NCBI RefSeq assembly: GCF_000226115.1
Contig: NC_016458.1
Coordinates: 6,048,001 to 6,112,000 of the forward strand
DNA from: Thermothielavioides terrestris NRRL 8126
Lineage: Eukaryota; Ascomycota; Sordariomycetes; Sordariales; Chaetomiaceae
DNA length: 64,000 nt
Reading direction: 5' to 3'
In this document: positions 11,257-19,939 of the stretch, one piece after another
Numbering within the stretch: the first letter of the stretch is position 1
How the letters are laid out: each line of letters begins with the position of its first letter
Made by a program: the position numbers and the translations under genes
The notes under the pieces: model-generated
What the model saw: the letters and a program-made list of their open reading frames with translations, nothing else
The model's database searches: none
Told to the model about the DNA's origin: nothing

Positions 11257-11868
11257 TCAACAGCGCCCCGGGAAGTGGTGCCAGTCCTCGCAAAGGGTGT
11301 CACTCTCCGACCCCCACTCTAACCAAGCATCTCCCCACGAATCGTTTTCCGCTGAAGAATCGTCTTCCGTTGACGAATCGTCTTCCGGGCCAGGAGACGG
11401 CGACCTCCGGTAAGTCGTCGAGGCCGGGCGGAGGGGTGGGGATGGTAACGTCTCCTCGCGGAGCCGGGTTGCAAACATTTGAACGCAGACTTGGATGTAG
11501 CCATGAGTGTCGGCGGAGGTTGGTGCGTGGGAGGACCAAGTCCTCGGACGCGGGAGAATCTCCAGCGCCTCCAGGAGCAGGCAGATGATCTCGCGCGACC
11601 AGGCAGAGAGGACGACGAAGAGGGTGAGAGCCACGGCGAAAGTTATGAACCCAACAGCGTACATAACCAGCATGCCCAGGCGGAGGAAGAAACAAAGAAG
11701 CGACCGGATACGCCAGCAGGCACTGCGAGGCCAACTCGGCGAGGAGGACGACGCTTCGCTGCCGCCATCGAGGAAGCCCCGTTCGCTGCCACAGCCGTGG
11801 CGGGCCGGTTCGCTGGAGCCATCGGGGCGGCCCCGGTCACTGTCGACACGGCTGGGTCGGCCAGACAT
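11257..11868 (-). CDS. Small membrane protein of unknown function (203 aa)
   Basis: Uninterrupted frame from ATG 11868; the frame runs further 5' but this is the first Met followed by sensible sequence (MSGRPSRVDSDRGRPDGSSE). A Ser/Arg/Gly-rich N-terminus of about 65 residues precedes one long or two closely spaced hydrophobic segments (about residues 68-100, LLCFFLRLGMLVMYAVGF and following). The C-terminal half is polar and acidic, with a short tandem repeat (EDDSSTEDDSSAEND). No signal peptide and no catalytic motif. Several plus-strand frames overlap, but the hydrophobic and acidic segmentation is coherent only here. Probably an integral membrane protein; function unknown. Confidence 0.55.
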   Translation of the reverse strand: MSGRPSRVDSDRGRPDGSSEPARHGCGSERGFLDGGSEASSSSPSWPRSACWRIRSLLCFFLRLGMLVMYAVGFITFAVALTLFVVLSAWSREIICLLLEALEILPRPRTWSSHAPTSADTHGYIQVCVQMFATRLREETLPSPPLRPASTTYRRSPSPGPEDDSSTEDDSSAENDSWGDAWLEWGSESDTLCEDWHHFPGRC

Positions 11869-13191
11869 GATGTGTCCCGATCCGCCGCGAGAAGCGAGTC
11901 GTAGACGGCATTTCCGCGGTGTGATGCGGGACGAGAAAGGTGAAGTTCGAGATTGACACTCGAAAGTTCGGAGTGGAAAGCAGAGGAGGACGGCCAGCTC
12001 AGGAGAGGCGAGGTACAACTGTGGCTAATCAGCAAAGAAATCAGCGCGCAACTGAATTTCACGTGCAGAATTACTGCTATGCTGCATCAGTCAAACATAC
12101 AGATTTCTGTGGTGTATCACCGTGACGTCTACTGAAGATCAAGGAGCTTGAATATACCTACACAGCCGACATCATGAGTTCCCACTATCATATCCCAAAT
12201 TACGAGTCCGATACGTGTATCCGACAGTAACGCTAGCTTTTCCTAACGAGGTACAAGTATATAACGTCTCTACTTAAGGACATCGTTCTTCACACAGTAA
12301 GGCAGAACTCGACGGGGCTCGCATATTCGAATGATGAAGTTATTGGAACGCCGGCGCAGGAAGGTTCCCCCACAATTACGGGGATGAAAATAGCCCAGAC
12401 TTCAACACCACCACGCAAAGCGGTGTGGAAGGCAATAGAAGCCATCTTGTATATATACTTAGATGCCAAAATTTCCGCATGCTTACCGAGCTGACCAAAG
12501 GAACTTTGGCAGCTATTACCTATAGAGTCTCGAGACAAATGGACTTGATGGCTCAGATGACAGCTCCACGAAGTGACTGCGGCTGTGGGCTCGAATGCCA
12601 AACTTCGAGGAGCCGGTACAGAACTCATCAGCAAATGGCTCAGCTTGGTCTAGGATTGACTGCGTTGTCCTTGTCGAAGCAATGGGTAGCTACAGCAGGC
12701 GGGTAGCTACAAAACATGGCAATCACGAAACTTCGCCATTTAGGTTCCCTCCTCACCCCACCCCACCCCCCTCGTACGGAGACGATCGGACTGCGACGGT
12801 TGCAATCGCCTACGATGGGGCAGATCACCGGCCTTAGGCACTGAGTAGCGGCTGAGTCGGCCATACTGGGGGGTTGACAGGGGGTGATTGACTGCATAGA
12901 AGAAGTAGGACAGGTAGCGTGAGAGAGGGAGGTTGGGGAAGGCCGTGTATACAGCATAGCGAGAGTGGTGCCGATCAGATTGGTAGGCCCGGCCGTGCCT
13001 TCCTTCCCTGAGCCTAATGACGGTTCTGATCGAGCCCACAGAAAGAAGATCGTGGTCCTGCAGCCCGCCTTCCTTCCCCCGTTAAACAACCTGAAATGTC
13101 TGGCTGATCATCAACCACTCGGTTCCTCATTGCCCGCTCACCAATATCCGCCAACCCATCGGCCACGCCTCTCCCACGGAACATGCCCATC
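11869..13191. other. Intergenic
   Basis: Mixed composition with a slightly AT-richer stretch at about 12140-12300 but no TpA saturation and no transposon frame. No gene supported. The right end is the promoter region of the secreted-protein gene. Confidence 0.45.
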
Positions 13192-13829
13192 ATGAAGCTT
13201 CTCCTGGCAGTCATCCTATTTCCGTTTTGCGCCTCCGTTGTTACGGATGTCGGAACCAATACCTCGGAGGACTTGGGAACTCGCCAGCTGCTGCAGGAGG
13301 TCGCTCCCGCAGCCCGGGCTTCGGATGCACCACCGAGGGCCGGGCTCTCGTACCTTCTCAAGGGCCTTGGTCCGGTCAGCCATGTGGCAGTTGGCGAGGT
13401 TGGATCGTGGGTGCGTCGCCGCTGCTTTGTCCCCGAACCAATCCAACGACTTCTTCAGAGAGAGGCCCTTTTTCTGGTCATCCATTAATGTCTGCAAAAA
13501 AGAAACCCGAGTGCGGTAGCTCATATGGCCGGAGTGCGGTCGTCCGAAGCATCCAGAAACATGTCAAAGCGCTAGCGAAACGACCCGGAAACTGCTATGT
13601 CGAGGCAAGAACATGCGTGAAGCTGGCTTGTTCCTTCGAGGGGGCTATCACGTGGTGCAACGACGGCGTGAGAGCCATATCCCGGCCCTGCGGTGACATC
13701 GCCAAAGATGCGAAGCGCGTCATGACTCGGTGCAAGCGCGGGTATGAGAAACTCAAAATGGCCTGGACGCGCGGGCAGGTCCGTGACTCCAACAGCTCTC
13801 GGGTGGTAGTCAACAGAGACGGGTGTTGA
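13192..13829 (+). CDS. Small secreted cysteine-containing protein (effector-like)
   Basis: The start MKLLLAVILFPFCASVV is a clear signal peptide (a second ATG at 13183 adds three residues). The C-terminal domain lies in another frame and holds six clustered cysteines (NCYVEARTC, LACSFEGAITWCND, PCGDIAKDAKRVMTRC), a spacing I associate with a fungal small-secreted-protein family. The frames are best joined by an intron 13407-13519 (GTGGGT donor, TAG acceptor, phase 2), giving about 174 aa. An alternative intron 13411-13502 uses a poorer AAG acceptor. A one-base frameshift instead of an intron cannot be excluded. Likely secreted; role unknown, possibly an effector or antimicrobial-type protein. 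The first exon holds a linker rich in Ala, Pro and Gly. Confidence 0.6.
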
Positions 13830-14296
13830 ACCTGGTTGCCCTGGATCGGGAGAACGTTGGTGTACGGGAGTATACTTGGAAAAACAAGAGAAATACAATA
13901 CCTGCTGTGGTATCAGAATTGGCAGGCATGCATCGATTCATAGACCTAGGATCAAAGATATGGCGTTCGAATCCATGGACTTTTGCGAGCTATTGGCTGC
14001 TCAGAGTAAGTGGCTAGGTATATGCGTGAGTTGACTCCCGCAGGTGCAAGATCAGAAAGCAGCCGAGTTCTGCGCGCCGGAGCCTCTTCACCTGCCTTAT
14101 TGCTCTATCTATGCTCTGGTAGTGTTCACTCCGCAGGGCGGCCTCTGTCTTCTCGCGCCCAGCGGATCTAAAGCTACCTATGCTGGGCAGTCAAAAGCCG
14201 CCAGCCAGGAAAATGCCTCCAAGGGGATTGCCAATGCCGAAAAGGGTGGGATGGCCCGGAAGTGAATACCATCTCGATCACGACCTCAGTCCGCCA
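13830..14296. other. Intergenic (two converging 3' ends)
   Basis: 3' flanks of the secreted-protein and phosphatase genes. A tRNA B-box-like string at about 13966 was considered and rejected. No gene seen. Confidence 0.5.
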
Positions 14297-15029
14297 TCAT
14301 CCCCAATACCCATCCTCCCACAGCTCCTTCCGATATCCCTCCGTCAACCGCTCATCCGTGCCATACAGCTCCTGCCAGCCGACGAACCCGCGGTCCAGCA
14401 CATAAACCTGCTGCTCCTTGACCTGCCGACCCGCCGTCTGCGCACCGTCCACAGCAACACTCGAAGAAGCGACGGCACCGCCAGCACCGCCATCGTGCTC
14501 CTTTCCCACCCCGTCCGCATCCACTTGCTTCGCCTTCCGCGACGAAGAAGAGGAAGCACCCAGGACGCGCTCCCTCTCGCGCAGGTACCGCAGCGCGGCG
14601 GCCGGCCCGCGCTGCTGCGACAGCGCGCAGTGGAACACGACCGTCTCCTTGTCCTGCAGCTGGCGGACCAGCGCGGGCATCATCGCGTCGAGCGTGCGCG
14701 ACGGCACGTGCTGCGAGCCCTTGATGTGCCCCCCGATGTAATCTGCAGGGTGGGGGAGGAGGGGAAATTGTCAGGGAGCAAGCAGCCTTTAGGACCGAGT
14801 CGTTCTTCTCGTAAGAGATGAGGGGATAGTTGGTTGGGGACGGGAAGGGGGGCGGGGGCGGGGCAGCAGAGGGGAGGGGAGACAGGATTTAGGGGCTGGA
14901 CGTACCGTCGTCTCGCACGTCGATGATGGCTATGGTGGGGTCGCCTGCTGCGGCTGCTTCTTGGGCGGCGAGGAGGATTTTGGAGAGGGACACCGCTGAG
15001 AGGCGCTGCAGGGTGCCGATCGTGGCCAT
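14297..15029 (-). CDS. Rhodanese-domain protein, Cdc25/arsenate-reductase type (Ibp1/Ych1-like)
   Basis: Exon 1 (15029-14906) and exon 2 (14742-14297) join over a 163-nt intron (GTACGT donor, CTGCAG acceptor, phase 1), giving 189 aa. The junction restores IIDVRDDDYIGGHIKG, the rhodanese signature. The active-site loop is HCALSQQRGP (Cys80, Arg86), a C-x5-R loop as in Cdc25-class phosphatases and the Acr2 arsenate reductase, longer than in sulfurtransferases. A low-complexity Ser/Lys/Gly insert of about 50 residues splits the domain before the conserved C-terminal VYVLDRGFVGWQELYG. The family includes small cytosolic dual-specificity phosphatases and arsenate reductases; which activity applies cannot be read from sequence. 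The start MATIGTLQRLS is typical for fungal members. Confidence 0.88.
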
Positions 15030-16038
15030 TTTCCAGGTGGGTCCGGTGGAGGAACGGCGCAAACAGGAACGGTGTGGGATAGATGGGATGGTCGATGGAG
15101 ACGTGTGCTTTCCTCGCCCTGGCTGGGATTTCCTTACAGGCTGGAGCGTGGTTTCGAGTTTCTCGAAGCCTTCGATGGGAGAGGGGGACCGGCAATGGAG
15201 GTGGGCTAGGGACCTTGATGGCGGGGTCTGTTTGGCGGGGTCTGTTTGGCCGGCCGACGGCCTGCGGCCAGCCGGTCTCCAGTTGGCGCCCGGGGCCACA
15301 GCGAGACCCGTTACGGGTGATCAGCCAAGCAGGATCATCCATCTGGCAGACCAACCGAAACTCTATCTCGACCTCACATTCTCCTGCGCTCGAAAATAAA
15401 GTCCCGTAAATCGACAAAGAAATCGGCGGGTTCGAACGCAAACACCATTTTCAGCTTCCCGCGCTTGCTGTTCATCCATACCACAGTACACGAGTCGCCG
15501 TCCGTTTTGACACCCGCCATGGGCTAATTGAGTCATTTCTGTCTTTGACCGGGGCCTTCCCTGTGAATTGTGTGGCGACGCCATGAAGGAGATCTCATGA
15601 TGTTGTTTCACACATTCACTGGGATGTGTGTATGTTCATTGCCGTTGAAGCCTAGGCCTTGGGTCCCGCTGTCGCTTTCGAGGGCAACATCTTTTTGAGC
15701 GAAAATGTCGCAATCGGCAGTTGAATCGGTTGATTGCATGTCGTTCGCAGTGTCGAGATAGGGGGCAAATCCTTGCCCAGAACTTCGTCCGAAGTCCTGA
15801 AGACTGGTCTGGTAGCCGGGCATTTTGCTTACCTCGCTTTGGACGGCGTTCAGCGGGAAAGGAATTTGCGCGACTTTGCTTGGTTGAGGCTTTGGCTGTT
15901 CACTTCCCGCGGCTACCCTGACTAGCTATCCGGGCGACCTTCGGAACGCGCTCCACGGCGCATTTTTCATTCCGTGCAACCCGTGAGCATCGCGGTGATT
16001 GCTTCGGGTGATGCAGGGACAAGTGCGTGTCTGTTGTG
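15030..16038. other. Intergenic
   Basis: Promoter side of the phosphatase gene and upstream side of the next membrane-protein gene. One 71-codon frame (15823-15608, minus) is listed separately. Otherwise nothing recognised. Confidence 0.45.
15608..15823 (-). CDS. Possible small protein (71 aa)
   Basis: Short frame with ATG in a good context (AAAATGCCC) and reasonable codon use, starting MPGYQTSLQDFGRSSGQGFA. It is polar and acidic, with no signal peptide, domain or intron evidence. It may be chance. Confidence 0.25.
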   Translation of the reverse strand: MPGYQTSLQDFGRSSGQGFAPYLDTANDMQSTDSTADCDIFAQKDVALESDSGTQGLGFNGNEHTHIPVNV

Positions 16039-17119
16039 ATGGATCACGGACGCTCAGGCCTGATCTGCGCCTCGCCACCCGGTTGTCGACACATCATCAC
16101 GCGGATGGTTCAGACCTGGACCGAGTACCAGCCTAGTTACCGACAGCTTCCACATACTGCCCCTCCCGCTCCTACCAGGACCTTTCTGGGGAAGGCCCAT
16201 CATACCTTTCGGTCTACCTTGCAACGCACCCCTCAGCCCCGCGAAGGAAACTGTCTAATAAAGAGTGCTAGCTCCCTCCGCGGGGCACTGGCATCTCTGG
16301 TTGCGGGCACACTATCTCCGTTGCTCGAGTTAGTGTCATGCGTGGATGGTCTGCGACCTTCCACTGCGATCATTGCAGCTTCTGCCACCGCTGCCATCCT
16401 CACCGATCCAGCCTTCGCTTCCACCGCACTCTCCTCCACCGAGGTTTCGACAGCGAAAGCGCTGCCCACGACATCTGCTGCTCATGAGGTGAGTTCTTGG
16501 GTCCGTACTTCGAACTCGTCATTCAACTAACACAAAACTACAGTCGTCGACTGAAGGCCGGAACATGAGCAAGCAAATATCTGTCCCGATCTTTGTGATT
16601 GCTATCGTCCTTTCCGTTTTTGGATCAGCCGCGTTCTCCGTCCTTGGGGCATACCTCTTCATGCGTCGCCGTCGGGCGCGGCGACGAGGCCAGGAACAAG
16701 AACAGGTGGCAAACCAGGCCCTTGACCGGGCCATCGTGAGCTACATCGCCAAGGAGTTCCCCAGCCAGCAGGCCGCACAACCACTTGGCCGTGCAATGAC
16801 GACGGCCACAGACGCAAGCGCCAAGGACACGGAGGCCGGCGGCCCCATAAGCTCAACCCTTTCCGACCAAGAGCCGCCGACGACTGGGGTGGAGCGGAGC
16901 CAGCCTCCGTGTCGAACTGAGACCTCCACCGCCGACTCCTCGTTGCGCAAGACGGCGTCTTCGCATTTCGCGGACAGCGCCGAGCAGGTTTATGGCGACA
17001 TAATCGCGAGGCCTCTAGAACGCACCAGCATCCCGCCTGCCTCGCCGCGTCCGGAATTCGTGGCCGCGACGAGGAGAGACGATGTTGGGTGGCCTCTGAC
17101 CAAGGAGAGTTGGTTATGA
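16039..17119 (+). CDS. Single-pass membrane protein of unknown function
   Basis: Two exons join over a 55-nt intron 16489-16543 (GTGAGT donor, CTAAC branch, ACAG acceptor, phase 0). Exon 2 begins with residues leading straight into a membrane segment (ISVPIFVIAIVLSVFGSAAF), followed by an Arg-rich stop-transfer (RRRRARRRGQ) and a polar cytoplasmic tail of about 150 residues. Exon 1 supplies a Ser/Thr/Ala-rich presumed ectodomain. The start is uncertain: the first ATG in frame is 16039 and another is at 16105; neither gives an obvious signal peptide, so an upstream exon may be missing. A translation start at 16565 within exon 2 would leave only the membrane segment and tail. No family recognised. 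A run of 53 A begins 30 nt after the stop codon. Confidence 0.55.
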
Positions 17120-17147
17120 CTAGTAAATGTGGGGTGGCATGGGATTT

Positions 17148-17148
<1 letters not shown>

Positions 17149-17201
<53 letters not shown>
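17149..17201 (+). repeat. Poly(A) tract, 53 nt
   Basis: Uninterrupted run of A shortly downstream of the stop codon at 17119. The length may be affected by sequencing or assembly. Confidence 0.9.
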
Positions 17202-17204
<3 letters not shown>

Positions 17205-17820
17205 CTTGGCGATGGGAATTGGGTCAGGGATGCGTTAACTATAGAAGGGTGAATCGGCGCTTCGGAGTTTGCAGGTGTGGCTTCAAGGTTTAAAGTTCGG
17301 CACCGGAAGGTTTGGACCTAGACCACTTACCTACCGAACCTGAGCGAGACAGCAGTTTTACATAGCATCTGCGGCGACCAGCAACCTACGGATTCCATGT
17401 ACATGTACACTTGGCCCAGTGATCCATCCAACTCGCGTTATTCCTGCGAGTGTTGCTAGCGAGTCCAACTCAATGTCGCGGTTATATTGGGGATAAGCCC
17501 AAGACAACCGCCGCAGGCGATACGCTGGTAGGTTTGTTCAGTCGTTGGCTGAACTGGAAACATAAACATGAAAACACCTTCGCGGCAACCTGCAGGAGCA
17601 AATGTCGAGACACGAGGGACAGAATATAAAGGGTATCCGGACTCTCTCAATTAACTAAATTGTGTGCTAACTGGTGGTGACCTATTCTCCGCTCTTCTCC
17701 TGCTTGAGACGCCGCAAGGGCCGGTGTGTGAGATGCTAAATAGTCGTCACTTCCCTAGGAACATAGTTTACCCTTTTGCAATTAGACTGCGCTTTTGCAA
17801 TTCGTCCCTTTTGCCAGTAA
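17202..17820. other. Spacer before Helitron 1
   Basis: GC-normal sequence without a supported gene. It ends at the exact Helitron terminus at 17821. Confidence 0.5.
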
Positions 17821-17830
17821 CTAGGGGTTG

Positions 17831-17851
17831 GCAGCCCGCTTCGCGGGCTGC
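17831..17851 (-). repeat. Helitron 1 terminal hairpin
   Basis: Nine-bp stem with TTC loop, about 10 nt inside the CTAG terminus, where Helitron transposition terminates. The core AGCCCGC/GCGGGCT is shared with Helitron 2, while the next pair is C:G here and G:C there (covariation). Confidence 0.85.
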
Positions 17852-18276
17852 GCGTAGCCATTTTAATCCTTTTTCTTGGCAGTGCCACAACCACCCACTT
17901 TTCCTACAACTACCCACTTTTTCCACACCTGCGTACCCACCTTTTCTAGCGTATACGACATTCATCCCACAGAACCGCGTATATCCGTTGCGACTCGGCT
18001 TGGTGGCGTATTCGTAAGCATTTACTAATCCGTTACCTCTTTTCTAGGCTTTTCCTAGGCGATTGGAGCGAGTCTAATGGGTATATAGAAGCCGACTACG
18101 TATCGGAGCAGAATTGCTACGCCTAGAAGATAGAAACCTAGGTCCTATATCGACTAAACCAACTAAATAAACCGCTTAATAACTATATTGTATATCGTCG
18201 ACTAAGTTAATTAACGTAACTATATATATACTAGCTTAATTGCTATATATAAATAGTGATTTTTAACGACTATTAG

Positions 18277-19620
18277 ATGCCTCCTATACTTTCGGACGAC
18301 GAAGTGGACTCGCCTCTACTATCCGTCGAAGTGGACGAAGATGTCTAATATAGCGATACCCTCTATAAGCCGCTTATACCTACGCCAACTACTATAGCGA
18401 TAAATATATAAGGGGAAGATAATAAAGCTGAAGATATAGCTATAGAAGCGTAAAGAGAGGGGAACGAAGGTAGCGAAATAAAGGTCTTAGCAAGTATCTT
18501 TATAAAGGACGTTATCCTCGAGGCTATATAAAACTTTCCTAAGCCTACGAAGTATATATAGGACTTATTGAAGTTTAAGGTATATAGCGATCTATAACAA
18601 CAATAGGACATCAACGTTGATATACCTATAGGCGGTTTGTAATATCTACTTATAGACGGATCCTTATAACTTAGATAAATACTATAATATCAACTTCGAC
18701 TATATAACTAACCTTGAATCTCTACTAATATAAATTATAGGCAACGATCCTAATAACGGCGAATATAAGCATTGCGATAAAGGTCTAGGCCTATATATAA
18801 ACTACGTTGTATTATAGGACAATATAGGTAATAGCTACTACACTAGCTGCTACTATAACTTAAGTAGCACTAGGTATAGCTATTTCAAAGGAAGTAGTAA
18901 GTATAGTCCTCCTAATATATCTATAATATACTTTGTAGCTAATATATATATAACAAAGTCGGAGACATCTTATAAGCGCTATATTATAAAGGATCCAACC
19001 CCCCCCCCTCCCCCTCTATCCCCCCCTTAGCCGATACCTAAGCTATATAAGTATTATACTATGTCTACAAAGTATAAGTCGAAGCTCGAAGTAGTTATCT
19101 CCTCTAAGCGTTCACGCTCTACAATAGATATATCATCTTCTATTAGCTCCTAACAATTCAACGACCTATATATACTTTCGTAGCCCACTCCCTATACAAT
19201 AGTAGCTTCTGCTATATACCCTGTTCTAAGAGATGAGTTTACGCCCCTTGTCTATAATGGTCGTTATAGGGCTAGAGAGAAGGCTATACGCCTATTGAAT
19301 AACGACCTTGCTATACCCACCTATTATAGCTTACGTTACCTAAGAGAAGATAGACGCTACGCTATATATAGCAAACTTATAAGCCTCGTTAAACGCGTTA
19401 ACCGCTATATCGAGCTTATTTACAAGCTCTTTCTATATCTATCTATAAAAGAAGAGCAGACCTTTACAGAAGCTTTTAGAGATATAGCTAACCTACTTAA
19501 TATATCTATAGTAGATAAACTATAGAGGAAGGAGATATAATTAGCGAACGTGAGTTATAACGAATCTGCTTAACAAGTCTACGAAGGATATACTACGGAG
19601 AAGAGAAATATGTTTACTAG
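18277..19620 (+). pseudogene. Second ORF of Helitron 1, convergent to RepHel, unknown product
   Basis: From ATG 18277 a plus-strand frame starts MPPILSDDEVDSPLLSVEVD and can be followed for several hundred codons through in-frame TAG codons with protein-like composition. An open segment at 19295-19525 encodes a helical-looking, Lys/Glu/Leu-rich 76-residue piece. A C-rich run (about 18999-19030) interrupts the region and the frame changes around there. No domain recognised. It may be a Helitron cargo or accessory gene, or a captured host gene mutated beyond recognition. Confidence 0.4.
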
Positions 19621-19639
19621 CTATAGGTATAAAGCATTA

Positions 19640-19885
19640 TATATCTAGAGTATAAGAATCTAGAATAGCGTTGTATATATAGAATATAGGAATCTGGAAT
19701 AGCGTTATATACCTTAGCTACAATAGCGTTATACACTTGGACTATAGGAATCTAGAATAGCGTTATATACCTTGGCTACAATAGCGTTATACACCTAGAC
19801 TATAGGAATTTGAAATAGCGTTTAATATAGGTGTAAAGCATTAGTTAGTATATAGTATACCTCGACTACGACAATCTACAATAGC
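19640..19885 (+). repeat. Tandem repeat with AATAGCGTT motif
   Basis: About four copies of a roughly 58-bp unit built from two 29-bp halves, each with AATAGCGTT, lying between the two converging ORFs of Helitron 1. Units differ mainly by C/T and G/A changes. Confidence 0.7.
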
Positions 19886-19939
19886 GTTTAACAACCGTAT
19901 TATAATATTAGTACCTCTAGGTATACAATGTTTATAAGC

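Noticed and set aside
11172..11956. Plus-strand frames of 138-149 codons
   Set aside because: Arg/Gly-rich shadows of the minus-strand membrane-protein gene at 11257-11868.
13955..13985. tRNA B-box-like GTTCGAATCC
   Set aside because: No matching A box, anticodon arm or 7-bp acceptor stem can be formed around it.
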